A DNA stretch of 64,000 nt, taken from assembly GCA_028673005.1 (NCBI GenBank), contig CM054112.1:22743624-22807623 (forward strand). The letters run 5' to 3'. Positions 12,899 to 22,935 of this stretch are shown here, in pieces. Position 1 is the first letter of the stretch; every line of letters starts with the position of its first letter. Source of the DNA: Tanypteryx hageni (lineage: Eukaryota > Arthropoda > Insecta > Odonata > Petaluridae). The position numbers were made by a program, and so were the translations under genes. The notes under the pieces were generated by a model that made no database searches, was not told where the DNA came from, and saw nothing but the letters and a program-made list of their open reading frames with translations.

Positions 12899-13272
12899 CC
12901 GTCCTTCGGAAGGGACGTTAAGCTGTTGGCCCCCTTGGTGTTCTTCGTTAAGGGCAGGCTAAAAGTCGGCACCAAGTTTCTTTCCTCCCTTGAAATCCAG
13001 TTATTCATTGAATTACCTCTTAGATACTCATTGTGCGTAGGCAAGAGGTGAATAAGCAGGACGTAAAAACATGAATTAAATTAATATTTATTTAAGTATT
13101 CTTTATTAAAATAATATTTGTGTGTGTATTTTTTGGATAATCAACGTCTTGGATTATTATAGCCATAGCTACTTCCGCACCGAACACATAAGGGAGGAGG
13201 AAAATCTGGTGTTGGTATTAGCCTATTCTTAACGAAGAGCACCAAGGTGGCCAACGGCCTTCCGAAGGACGG
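12899..13272. mobile_element. Foldback (inverted-arm) element
   Basis: The left arm (12899-12990) contains CCGTCCTTCGGAAGG, then CTTGGTGTTCTTCGTTAAG, then TTTCCTCCCTT. The right arm (13189-13272) carries the reverse complement of all three blocks in matching order. The arms are about 85 bases and moderately diverged, around a loop of about 200 bases. The loop has CCTACGCACAAT (on the minus strand) within a block shared with 24068-24160, so this is a dispersed family. The blocks resemble a repeat I believe is common in insects, but I could not search for it. No coding sequence lies inside. Confidence 0.8.
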
Positions 13273-13440
13273 AGCGCTGACTTTGTGCGGTCTCCTCAAA
13301 CCATACAAACATGGGGCCGGGCGACCTTTATTATTAAACTAATGTTTTATATAAAATTCACCCTTTGACACCTGTAAATGAAGCTTTACAAATTTTAAAC
13401 CATACTGTTGTGAATAGCAATGCGTTGAGGAAAACTTCTC

Positions 13441-13588
13441 ATGGTCGAACTGACTAGTGGGCGAAAAGTTTATGAGTGAAAAAAACAACTGCGAAATGAC
13501 TTTTGGTGAAACTTCTCCTAGGCGAAACGTCTTTAGGTGAAACATCTTGTGGGTGAAAGACTTTAGTTGCAACGTACAGACACCTGAC
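13441..13588 (-). repeat. TTCACCCA-type degenerate array (copy 1)
   Basis: Read on the minus strand, about nine units of 15-16 bases begin with a variant of TTCACCCA (TTCACCTA, TTCGCCTA, TTCACCAA, TTCACTCA, TTCGCCCA) followed by a different 7-8-base interior each. The array abuts CAGGTGTCTGTAC at 13574-13588, which resembles the flank of the array at 35358-35605. Two other copies lie at 33647-33883 and 35358-35605. Confidence 0.8.
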
Positions 13589-13599
13589 AACTTTTTAAC

Positions 13600-13640
13600 G
13601 AAATTCACGGAGCCATTTTTGAGTAAATAAACATTTTGGG
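13600..13640 (+). repeat. Fragment similar to the 21.3/21.6 kb tandem units
   Basis: The segment GGAGCCATTTTTGAGTAAAT also occurs, essentially identically, inside the tandem units at 21265-21836. It therefore marks a remnant of the same dispersed repeat next to the TTCACCCA array. Confidence 0.55.
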
Positions 13641-13943
13641 AAAATAGATGGGGATAAACTGCTCCATATTGTTGCTATATCCTTCATTAAAAAAGACTCC
13701 TATTCTGGGTCATGTTGTAAATTCGGGATCAGATTCTGTGAAGCCGCTCAGATCCTAGAGCTGCGCGCAAAATAAAGTCAATAGACGGAATCGGAAAAAC
13801 CAACTTTTCTGGCTCAGGACCTAAAACTATGTGGATCGTGAATGAGAAAGTAAAGTCAGTTGTCAGGAATACAAATCGTATAAATATTTTCTTATTAACT
13901 ATTGGAAATGTGATAGACATGCTTTATTTTAGAAAGCTAAACA

Positions 13944-14080
13944 ATACCGGTAACGGTAACGGTTAGCGCAGGTTTGAATCCCGCCCAAGGTATTGCTGTG
14001 TCGGGCTTTGCTAGCGTTATTAAGCTAATTGTAAAAGACCATCAACGGCTGCATATGATCTAGTTAAAATAAATAAATAA
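13944..14080 (+). mobile_element. tRNA-derived SINE, family D (copy 1)
   Basis: A tRNA-like head carries a B-box-like GGTTTGAATCC at 13971-13981. It is followed by a body with GTTATTAAGCTAATTGTAAA and ACGGCTG, and ends in an (AAAT)n tail at about 14066-14080. The body aligns along its length with the reverse complement of 39190-39325. SINEs of this type are transcribed by RNA polymerase III and moved by a partner LINE. A LINE fragment ending in the same (AAAT)n tail lies at 55140-55975, which could be the partner type (inference). The A box is poorly preserved. Confidence 0.8.
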
Positions 14081-14640
14081 TATTTTTAGACTTAATGTCA
14101 TGTTATCTTTCGCTTCAAAAATATATAATGAATGTATATAATCTTTGCTACTTCCTTTCATGCAAAAGAACCCCATTTAAAATTAGAAAAGCATAGAACT
14201 CCTTGAAGCAAACTGTCATAAACATAAATATAAATAAATCGAAATTAAAGATAAATCTATTCTAGAAGCATTCCATGAAATGCTCTTTATAGAATTTTAG
14301 CACCCTGTAATATCCTATTATGCAGTTTGAAAAACTAAAACACACAAAATTCATCAAAAGATTTCGAAAACAAGATGCTCACTTCGGCTACAAAGAAACC
14401 GTTATCAGTATTGATTTCCCAAACTTTTCTTAGGGCTACTGGAAAAACAATCTTTTTCAATTTTGATTTCAGCTTTAAGATAAGATCGACAATGTTTTTA
14501 GTACCTCCTAGGTATTTTATCGGTAACTCTCGGTACTACATGAATACAACCTGAAAGTTTCTAAACGAGTTTTACGTTGTACACTAACACTGGATCCCGT
14601 CGTCAGAAATTGTGTCTGTACTTTCCACATTTATTAAATT
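14081..14640. other. Spacer, no gene recognised
   Basis: AT-rich DNA with no coding signal or terminal repeats seen. Confidence 0.5.
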
Positions 14641-14815
14641 TGAGAAGGAGACTTGACCGGGAGTCGAACCCGGGTTTCCCACTTGCCGGGAAGGTGATTG
14701 AACCAGTTAAGCTATCAAAGCTATCATATTATAGATAGCTTAGTTAGTTAAAGGACCTACTCAGCAAGTGAGAGAACAGGGTTCGATTCCCAATCAAGTA
14801 CAGGTTTTTCTCCTC
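14641..14815. repeat. Head-to-head pair of tRNA-like sequences (inverted repeat)
   Basis: The left arm (14641-14716, minus strand) reads GATAGCTTAACTGG (A-box-like) and then GGGTTCGACTCCCGG, a perfect B box. The right arm (14734-14815, plus strand) reads GATAGCTTAGTTAG and then GGGTTCGATTCCC, also a B box, followed by the same TCAAGT. The arms are related and separated by 17 bases, so the locus could form a long hairpin. The tRNA-like arms cannot fold as canonical tRNAs with sound acceptor stems, so I regard them as SINE heads or tRNA pseudogenes. Confidence 0.8.
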
Positions 14816-16069
14816 ACATTTCAAATATTAGTTGAGCTTCATGTTCTCATGCATAAGAAATCATTTCCTTGACTTTACATCTTGCTATCCACATTTTTAT
14901 TTCTACCTGCAATAACTAAAATATACTTGCACGTTTTACTTCAGTGCAAATTATTTTTCTCTTATTTATGCCGAATTTCATGGCATAAAACATAAATATT
15001 CGAAATATGAAGGGTTTACGAGGTTTGCCACTCGGTTATATTTTCACCTAAACTCTAACGAAACCTCCCTTTAATCCACCGATTACTTCTTGAAGTAGCA
15101 CTTAACTACCAAAAATTTAAAAATTAAGCATTTGTCGTGGGGATCTCCGACAGCCCTCCTATTACACGGATTCTTAATGGGGCCGAAAATTGTGTTATTA
15201 TCCAATTTTATGAATCGAATCTAATTACTAGATTCGTTTAAAATGTTGCAATCGCTCATTTATTTTCCGAATAACAAAATACATCAATTAATTAGGACCA
15301 GACAAGTCCAATAATTTTCGAAAACTTTTTTTGCGTTTTTCTACAAGATCAAAGTCCCTTCTTTCTACCCACAAAGTTTTATAAATCAAAACAAGCTACT
15401 TTCCACTTAAATGAAATGTCAAAATCTCCCGTCAGTCTCATAATCAGCCAAGTCAATTAGTTCTTGAAAGATCCTCCAGTCGTGCTGTATAAATACAATA
15501 TTTTTATTGTTGTAAGAGACTCAAAAAACAACTTAGTAAAGATAATGTTTTCGTTTATGAATAGGATGATATACAAAAGCATTAACAAGAATCATAAATT
15601 GACTCGACCACAGCCTGTTCCAGTAGGTATCCCAATTGCTCCCTTGATGATAAGGGATGTCAAAATTTTACTTGTAAAATAGGATGGTGAAGACTGGGCC
15701 ACTTAAAGATCACTGGCTTTCTGTTGCAAAGTGATTAATAGAAACGAAGGCATGGTTTATAATAATAATAATGAACAATTTGAAGAAAACTGTAATGAAG
15801 AACACGTGATTTGTGAAAATGATTCAAATTTTATCTAGTAAATATTATTTCACTCTGTTTTTGCTTCAAAAAAGCTAATTTTGGAACATAGAAGAGTGTT
15901 TTGATTTTTATTGTGATTAATACCTACTGATGTTACTCTTATAAGCTTTATGTTTTGTAACTATCATACTTTTTATCAATTTACAACAATCTCAAGATGT
16001 TATTAACCGTTAAATTTTATTTAGTGTTACCCGAAAGATGTTTATATTACCACAAGTATTTATTTTGTC
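14816..16069. other. AT-rich spacer, no gene recognised
   Basis: No recognisable gene or repeat boundary. The open frame on the plus strand at 15464-15682 has no known motif and no supporting signals. Confidence 0.5.
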
Positions 16070-16190
16070 CACTTTTTTACTTTCTCCATATACGTAGTAT
16101 AGGGGAAAAAATCGACTTCGAGATTTCAACGGAAATACACGTTTTGAGGTTGCCTGAACACGTTTTGACCATTTTATCGATGATGTATGT
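16070..16190 (-). repeat. Dispersed repeat family B, terminal segment (copy 1)
   Basis: The minus strand carries AAAACGTGTATTTCC, AAATCTCGAAGTCGA, ATACTACGTATATG and GAAAGTAAAAA in that order. The same four blocks occur in the same order on the plus strand at 21885-22003. This is an element end in opposite orientation, and the 121-base similarity is too long for chance. Confidence 0.8.
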
Positions 16191-16192
16191 GT

Positions 16193-16219
16193 GTTAGTGT
16201 GTGTGTGTGTGTGTGTATA
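16193..16219. repeat. (GT)n microsatellite
   Basis: A GT dinucleotide run with one interruption near its left edge. Confidence 0.9.
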
Positions 16220-17132
16220 TGATAGCTTTTTGTGGGTGCTCTAACTCAAAAAATATTAATCACGTCAAAGCGAAATTTTATATTTAACATTTTTATAAAA
16301 GTCAGAATAACTGATTAGTGTTTGGTAAAAATCGGTCAACCGGAAGTGGATGTTTATTCTTGTCACTTATCCGTTATTTTGAAATATTTGCTTTAATATT
16401 TGATAAATGTAAAAATATATTATAATAAAAGTTGTAGGAAATTTATTTTCTACAATCTTTGTTTGAAACATTTCCCCAAATAACGCATTGTTTAAGAGAA
16501 ATCTTAAAAATTAATATTTTAGCTGCCACCAACACGCCACCTACCGACGACTATTGTTAACAATTGACGCTTAGTTACGTCTTAGTAACGCTTCGTTTTA
16601 TTTTCTTAATTGTTGGAGCTTTGTGACTATATCCAATATCAGAAGGCTATGGTTTGAATTTATTTCTGTTTTTTGTAGTCTAAAATTTTCTCGGTTTCTT
16701 AAGATATTTATTGTCATTTAACCCATTGGGAAATTTTAGAAATATTACAGATATGGAGAAAGTCATGTGGCGGCCAAATCAGATTTTAAATTTTTATTGA
16801 AATACAAAGAAGGCATTTGTGTTATTGTATGTTTTTAAGTTTAAAGAACCTTTTAAAATAAATATTTATTTAAAAAGAAGTTAATAAACGGTATTTTTTC
16901 AATATTCCGTTTCAAAACCAGACATCTTCAATTACGGATTCAAAATCAGCCATGTCCGAAAAAAAATTTCAGATTACACCCACAGTTCAAATCTGTTTGG
17001 AAACTAATTTATATCCCAGATTATACATGTGATAAGCATTTAATCTCGCCTTTTCCAAAAATGTTGCTGCTTACCAAAGAGAAATTAATCGTTTTTTTCC
17101 TCCTGAAAAATTTTATATTTTGGACTAGACGA

Positions 17133-17137
<5 letters not shown>
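16220..17137. other. AT-rich spacer, possibly the body of the adjacent repeat
   Basis: No coding sequence. The part nearest 16220-16350 may be the internal part of the family B element, read on the minus strand, because it directly follows the terminal segment. No second copy in this window confirms that. Confidence 0.4.

Positions 17138-17204
<67 letters not shown>
17138..17204. repeat. (TA)n microsatellite, long
   Basis: More than 30 consecutive TA dinucleotides directly abut the 3' end of a dispersed repeat at 17206. Short open frames across it that encode Ile-Tyr repeats are artefacts. Confidence 0.97.
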
Positions 17205-17205
<1 letters not shown>

Positions 17206-17724
17206 TATAGGATATATGATATAAAACCTAAGGTACTACTAGAAGTGCTACAGAGCTGGAATTTGGCATGAAGATTGGTCATTAGGTACAATCTCTTGGA
17301 AAATTTTCTTTCCAGAAGAAGATATGTAAGGAATATTTTTGACCCCAGGGTCCAATTTTAAATACCCATAAGTAAAGCATTGAAAACGGTACAGGGCTAT
17401 ATATAATTACATTTTAAAATTATTTACAATTATGATTCAAAGTCAAGACATAAATCATACTGTGGACGAAAGAATGAAATGTATTTTTCTTAAAGAAAAA
17501 ATTCAAACGCTTGCTAAATTTGCGTAAAAATTTGATTTTAATCATAAAATTATGAAAAGTTTTTCGGTTTTCAAAAATGAAAAATATGCACTATCATAGC
17601 AACGACTCCAATGCGTTTCAATTGATTTTCCAAACTTCAAGAGCATCGATTTTACGTTTAGAATGCATTATAAGCTATTTGATTTAAGCCAACAACGTAT
17701 ATGTACATATGATGGCGTGATAAT
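17206..17724 (-). repeat. Dispersed repeat family A (copy 1)
   Basis: On the minus strand this aligns with 38645-39445 (interrupted there by a SINE) and with 63500-63960. The shared blocks include GTCGTTGCTATG, AAATTTTTACGCAAATT and TATGGGTATTTAAAATTGGA. The segment near 17206-17290 matches 39355-39445 through AGCACTTCTAG and ACCTTAGGTTTTA. At 17277-17297 it keeps the uninterrupted site that carries a SINE in the 39 kb copy. There is no conserved open frame, so it looks non-autonomous. Confidence 0.85.
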
Positions 17725-18105
17725 TTTAAATTATTTTTTAAAATTCGTATACCTATCCTGATACGTACTAAAAGGCACAAATGATGACACCATTATCCTT
17801 ATACACACAATATTCTATTTTTTACATCGATTTTAGTGTAACATGTAGGCTGTTGCCTTAATGATGATTATGGTTATTACCGAAATAGGGCGATCTCAGC
17901 CATGAAACTTGAAATTCGAAAACTTGGACGCGAGCCGATAGGCAGAGAATATAGAAATTTCGGATAGATGTATTAATTTCGCAGAAAATGAAAACAATTA
18001 TCTTATTTAAGTGGGCTCTGCGTAATTCAAAATCTGTCGAGTTGGTTTATTTAGTAGTTTGGATCTTGGTGTACGTTGATTTTTTAAGCGCTGCAGTACC
18101 GAAAT

Positions 18106-18107
<2 letters not shown>

Positions 18108-18139
<32 letters not shown>
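18108..18139. repeat. (TA)n microsatellite
   Basis: About 15 TA dinucleotides. Confidence 0.95.
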
Positions 18140-18140
<1 letters not shown>

Positions 18141-20025
18141 CTGGCGAAGTTAATATAAAGTTGGTAATAAACATTACCTATATCGTTATTATCATGCTCT
18201 TATGATTTTAGACGTTAAACAATGTCACGTATTTTCCTGACCATTTGATTTGGAATACTAAATAGTATACAAAAAAGAAGTAGAAAATATAAGTAACAAA
18301 TTATTTGTTGATATGTAAAAGAAACTGAACTGCGAAAGGTGACAGAATAAACCGAATGAAATTGAATATTGGACTCGCGGATGTGGTGACAATACGAGTT
18401 GATATGGAAGTTTAAATATATCACCGCTGTAAATGTGAGTAGCAGCCATTTATGGGGAACTATTTTTTGGACAGATTCGTGTATGATAAAACTTCTTAAC
18501 AGTAAAAATATACTTCTCTTATTTTCCATAAATAGTTTGTCTCGGGTTCGTCTCGATTATAACCTTTTTAAATAGAGATAAAAATTATCTGAACGAATTA
18601 CTGTTGGAGTTACTCACATGATAGTCTGGTATTCGAACGCATGCTATTCTTCCAGGATTTTAAAAAAATTTCTGAGCATCAAATCACGGCCTTTTACGTG
18701 AGTAACATCAGGTGCCAAAAAATAAACTGTTAGACGAACTGATCCTTAGAATTATTATGTAATGATTAGGAGCTTTCATTTCATTAAATATACTTCTAGG
18801 TTATGTTCGTTTTTGAAATTACATTGCAAACAAAGGCATTGATTAATTTTTGAAAATCTGAGGATCTCGTAAACACCACCCTAAGGTTGCATTGTGCTTC
18901 GAAGGTTTGGGTTGAACCCGATGTGGTGGATAACCTATGAGGGAGACATTCTAAAAGTAACAAAAACTATTATTTTTGTAACGATAAGTTCTGAGGGCGC
19001 GATTAAAAACCCTGTGTCATTATCAGAGGCGATCCTTAGTGAGGTTTAGAATTTTTCATACGAAGTTACTGGCAAGTGACCGTTGTTTGATTTATGATTA
19101 CGTTTATCATAATATAGATGTAATTAGGAAAACTTGTCTTTGCTAAATAAATTATCATTATCTTAGATTGATTTAAAGGCAAACAGTTTTATTGTTGTGG
19201 TAATCTAAAGGTTCATAGGATTGAAAAAATATATTTAGTAAAATATTTTAATATATCAATGAATTTATAACGTGGAGACCGAAAAGGAGAGATTCATTCT
19301 ATTACAAAAATTTACTGGAGTTCCTCTTCATACGTAATGCCAACTATTCGACAATTTACCAAGGAAGGATCTATCAATGATTCTCTCAGTTTCTTCTTTT
19401 TGAAAAATTACTTTTAGCCAGAGATAATAGTTTTCTTCTCGTATTTTCTCCTGATTTATATATTTTTTAAGGTTTTGTTTAATAAACATTACATTTAGAA
19501 GCAATTTGTTTTCGTTTTACAAAATTAAATTTTGCAAGCGGGAAATATCGTTGCGCCGAGGTAATGAGTACAGCGAAGAAAATAAGCATAAGATACCCCT
19601 AAAAACAATGCAAGATGATCCAAACGGAACTTGTGATGCCTACTTTCCTCATCATTATTTTAAGTTAAATGAAGGCAAATTCATTACTTTTTAGAATCAG
19701 ATGTTCAGCTGTTGTATGCTCCAATCATTTACAGATTATAAGAGTTTTTTACTGGTTGATTAGCACAGAATTGATAAATGTATGTGTTACTACAATATAC
19801 CGAATTCGAATCCATCAATAGTCGTTGCAATGGTAACACTCTCGTAATGAGTGATAAAAACTGCAAAAATGCCAGTATTGACACAAAATTTGACGAAATA
19901 TGATTGATAAGCAGAATTCTCCGATAAAAATTAGAATTCTCATTCCTTTACTCAGAGAATAGTATAACTCCCGCTCTGATGTTATATTTCTAAGATATTT
20001 AAATGTGAAAGAGAAAATTACCCTG
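18140..20025. other. AT-rich spacer, no gene recognised
   Basis: No protein or RNA gene seen. A weak B-box-like GCGTTCGAATACC on the minus strand near 18630-18645 hints at a SINE relic but is unsupported by an A box. Open frames on either strand are short and unrecognised. Confidence 0.5.
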
Positions 20026-20235
20026 CACGATGGATTTCAGATTTCCCATGTAAATCAAATGGGAAGGATAGTTCCTGGAATCGAGCCCGGGACTTTCCAC
20101 CTTCACAACAGAAACTAACCTCAGGACCTCGGTCCCAGTAACAAGAGATTTCCATCAAGTGTCTTGAAAATCGGTCTATTGGTTCAAAAGTTAATAGAAA
20201 AGGACAGACAGATGGACAGACAGACAGACAGGCAC
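20026..20235 (-). repeat. tRNA-like SINE relic with (GACA)n edge
   Basis: The minus strand carries a B-box-like GGGCTCGATTCC near 20077-20090 (one mismatch to GGTTCGANTCC). The plus-strand right side has AAAATCGGTCTATTGG and then (GACA)n at about 20202-20231. The AATCGGT plus GACAGACA arrangement is common at the edges of arthropod retroposons. The boundaries are uncertain. Confidence 0.5.
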
Positions 20236-20458
20236 ACACAACGACGAAACTATAAGCCTATTTAAATTCTGGAAAGTAGCCTAAATAAACGGCGCAATAT
20301 ACGTTGCACAAACCTTCTCATATACGTATATGCGTTTGGTCTCAGTACACTTTTTGCCCCTAAAATAACTATGGGTGTTTGGCAATTCACTGCCACATAT
20401 GTTAATAAGGCGTAGCAACAGAACCAAAGCGAATTACACCATACACCTCTCATATCTA

Positions 20459-21140
20459 AGGCCACACACACACGGTCAGTTTTGCCTTCAGGCTGACTGA
20501 CAGCTCAGGACTGAACAGTTCGGCCTGAAGGGCAATTTCCCCACACCCGGTTCAGTTTTGCCTTCAGGTCGGCCTCAAGGCATTTTATCTGTTGTCGGTG
20601 TGAATGGTTCATAATGGCAACTGAACGTACTTCGCAGATTAATAATCTTTTTGGTGACACTTTTTTTGGTTGCGGTCATTTCTACTTCTCTTATTTTTGC
20701 AACCAATGCATCGTATGCTTCTTTCTTCATCCGATTAAGGCAATCTTTCCATAATGATTCCTTTTCCCAAGACATTTCTATAAATTCTAACAAAAAGTCT
20801 TTTGACCAATTGGTCATGTTCAGTAAATTAACAGCATACGAAAATAACGGAAAAAAACAAAATTGCGAAAACAAATTGTCTGAGAACTGCACATGGGTAC
20901 TGTACAATGCGAAAAATCAAAGCGAACTGTCGTGCGACCTTCAGTCCAATCCACACACGTCCGATAACAGCTCAGTTCAGGCCGATCTGTCAGTCGATCG
21001 TTTGCCTGTCCCACGGTCCGTCAGGCTAATATTTTGAACTGAACAGTCCATCCGGCTTCCCCACACACGTACGATAAACCGGATCAGTCCTGGACTGTTC
21101 GGGCCGATCTGAAGGCAAAACTGACCGTGTGTGGGCACCT
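20459..21140 (-). mobile_element. DNA transposon with TIRs, carrying a MADF-domain frame
   Basis: The left end reads AGGCCACACACACACGGTCA and the right end, on the minus strand, AGGTGCCCACACACGGTCAG. Both continue into GTTTTGCCTTCAG. TA lies on each outer side (20457-20458 and 21141-21142), consistent with a TA target duplication; a TAA/TTA reading is also possible. Diverged copies of the terminal block recur inside both ends. The 682-bp length, absence of a transposase and presence of a MADF-like frame suggest a non-autonomous PIF/Harbinger-like or Tc1-like element. The superfamily is uncertain. Confidence 0.8.
20575..20817 (-). pseudogene. MADF-domain protein fragment inside the DNA element
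   Basis: An 80-codon frame starting at ATG (20815-20817, minus) encodes 'NWSKDFLLEFIEMSWEKESL' then 'LWKDC', 'EAYDALVAKIREVEM' and 'VTKKIINLRSTF'. The pattern is that of the MADF (Myb/SANT-like in Adf-1) DNA-binding fold: an N-terminal Trp, a helix with acidic residues, LW, Ile in 'KIREVE', and a final KK..NLR helix. PIF/Harbinger transposons carry such proteins as partners of the transposase. It is the N-terminal part only: the frame runs into the element's terminal repeat and stops after about 15 non-conserved residues. The frame extends upstream to 20907 with unrecognised sequence. It has no internal stop, but it is unlikely to be a working gene. Confidence 0.65.
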
Positions 21141-21264
21141 TAATACTTCTCACTAAGAAGCGCGTAGCTTTAACAAAGAAGTACGGGATTTTAGACTAGG
21201 GAATCCCCGGATTCTCCCTTCCTTCTGACGCGTGCGCTGAGCGTCTTGAACAGAAATAATGCCG

Positions 21265-21836
21265 GTTTTGGGACATATGGCTTAGTTAGTATTATTTTTG
21301 ACATCAGGCTGTATGATTGGGTGGATTTTAATCAAAATCCCTAAAGCCGTTTTTGAGTAAATCAAATTTTGTTTCAAAATATCCAAGAATAAAGTACCCT
21401 TAATTGTTGCGCAATATAGTTCATCTCTTCAGAATGTCTTCTATGAATGATATTATTCACAAATATGAGACAGAATTCGATTTAGTTTAACCTTTTAGGC
21501 TGTAATAAGATTTTGAGTGGATCGCGGCGGAGGCGTGACGTCATAGGGCTTAGGTAGGGTTGCTTAGCGTACATTGTAATGTCCCTGGACGCCATATAGT
21601 GATTTTAAGGGATATATGGCTTATGTAGTATTATTTTTGACATTGTGCTCTACAATTGGGTTGATTTTGATCAAATTTTTGGGAGCCATTTTTGAGTAAA
21701 TCAACTTTTTTCAAAAATCACCAAGAATAAACTACACTTCATTTATGTGCAATATCATTTTTATGAAAAACGGTCTGAAAAATGATGTATTGCACAAATA
21801 CGAGATATCATTCGATTTTATGTATGCGTTTGGGCG
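21265..21836 (+). repeat. Two tandem copies of a ~235-bp unit (period ~340)
   Basis: Unit 1 (about 21265-21500) and unit 2 (about 21604-21836) share, in order, CATATGG/ATATATGG, GTATTATTTTTGACAT, ATTGGGT, CCATTTTTGAGTAAATCAA (one mismatch in unit 1) and AAGAATAAA. They sit about 340 bases apart, separated by a less AT-rich linker that includes TGACGTCA near 21537. The second unit leads into the family B terminal segment at 21885-22003, so both may belong to one element. Confidence 0.8.
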
Positions 21837-21884
21837 CTAGAACAGCGAACAGAATGACAGACAGACAGAGACGGCATGGCGAAT

Positions 21885-22003
21885 ACCACTTTTATGGACT
21901 TGGGGACACCTAAAACGTGTATTTCCATCAAAATCTCGAAGTCGAATTTCTTCACGATTACAATACTTTATCAATATACTACGTATATGAGAAAGTAAAA
22001 AGT
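21885..22003 (+). repeat. Dispersed repeat family B, terminal segment (copy 2)
   Basis: This is the plus-strand counterpart of 16070-16190, with AAAACGTGTATTTCC, AAATCTCGAAGTCGA, ATACTACGTATATG and GAAAGTAAAAA in the same order. It is preceded by ACAGACAGACAGA at about 21860. Confidence 0.8.
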
Positions 22004-22189
22004 GCTATAGAGGCGCTTCTAATTGACAAATTATATTAAGTATTGTTATAAAAATTCGCCCAATAATTGATTTAATCAATATACATATTTGCCAAAGAAA
22101 ATTTGGTAAAAAAGCTTGAAGGGGGGATAAGCACAGCACAGCATAAGCATAAAACTCTTGCGTATTATATTAGATGAATCAGAACAGTT

Positions 22190-22935
22190 GTGGCCAACTT
22201 TATAAACGATAAAGAAGCCTATGGATCAAATTGCCTTCCAGAAGATTCCCAACACTGATGCCCGCTGGTAAATGACGGCTTTCCTATGAAGCTAAAAGAA
22301 AATCAAATGCTAGAGACCTCAAGCAGCTGTCGTTCGCCGTGTAGGGCAGTTATAAGAAATTCCTCGTAATTATGACCATTGAAAGCAAAGAAACTGTCCG
22401 AATCTAACCCACAAAAAAGTGCTTTATGTGCCTCCGAGAAAATCACTTGGAATGACAAAAAATGGAAACCCACAGTATTTTCTTATGAAAAAAGTTCTAC
22501 TTCGACGGATCTGACGGCTGGCAGTGTTATTGACACGATCTGAGGCATGAAGAGCAAATGTTCTCGCAGGCAATTTGGAGGTGGTTCTTTTATAGTTTGT
22601 AATCCATTTTATATTCGTGAAAAGTCAATGCTGGCATTTCTGGAGAGAGAGGAAAACATTTTAGGGTATATCTGCAGACCCTCAGATCATCTCTTACTAT
22701 TTGCAAACTTGCATTATGGAATAGATTTCACAATTCAGCATGAAAATACACCCATCCACTCGTCGGCTGAGGCGAAAGATTGGTTTGAGGGTCAAAAGAG
22801 GTGTTACTGTGAAGCGGGCAGCAAGACCCGCTGACCATTAACCAAATTGAAAACCTATGGTCAATTCAAACGAGAAACGTTTACCTTCAAGACAAACAAA
22901 ATCAGTAAAGTAATCCTTCAGTCATGTTATGAAAT
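22190..22935 (+). pseudogene. Tc1/Tc3-like transposase, fragmented
   Basis: The plus-strand translation in shifting frames gives 'VANFINDKEAYGSN' (end of the N-terminal DNA-binding part), 'KITWNDKKWKPTVFSYEK', 'FYFDGSDGWQCY', 'HDLRHEEQMFSRRQFGGGSF', 'FTIQHENTPIH' and 'QIENLW'. These match the order of Tc1-superfamily transposases. The first catalytic Asp (normally FSDEK) is Tyr, the second (normally QDN) is Glu, and the third (SPDLNPIENLW) has lost its Asp context. At least two frameshifts occur (near 22490 and near 22815), plus a Trp-to-stop change near 22520 within 'YWHD'. The open block at 22547-22834 is the best-preserved piece. Inverted ends were not identified. Confidence 0.88.

Noticed and set aside
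17021..17291. Frames coding Ile-Tyr repeats
   Set aside because: Direct translation of the (TA)n microsatellite.
20651..21037. 128-codon plus-strand frame in the TIR element
   Set aside because: It lies opposite the MADF-like frame and runs into the terminal repeats; no recognisable domain.
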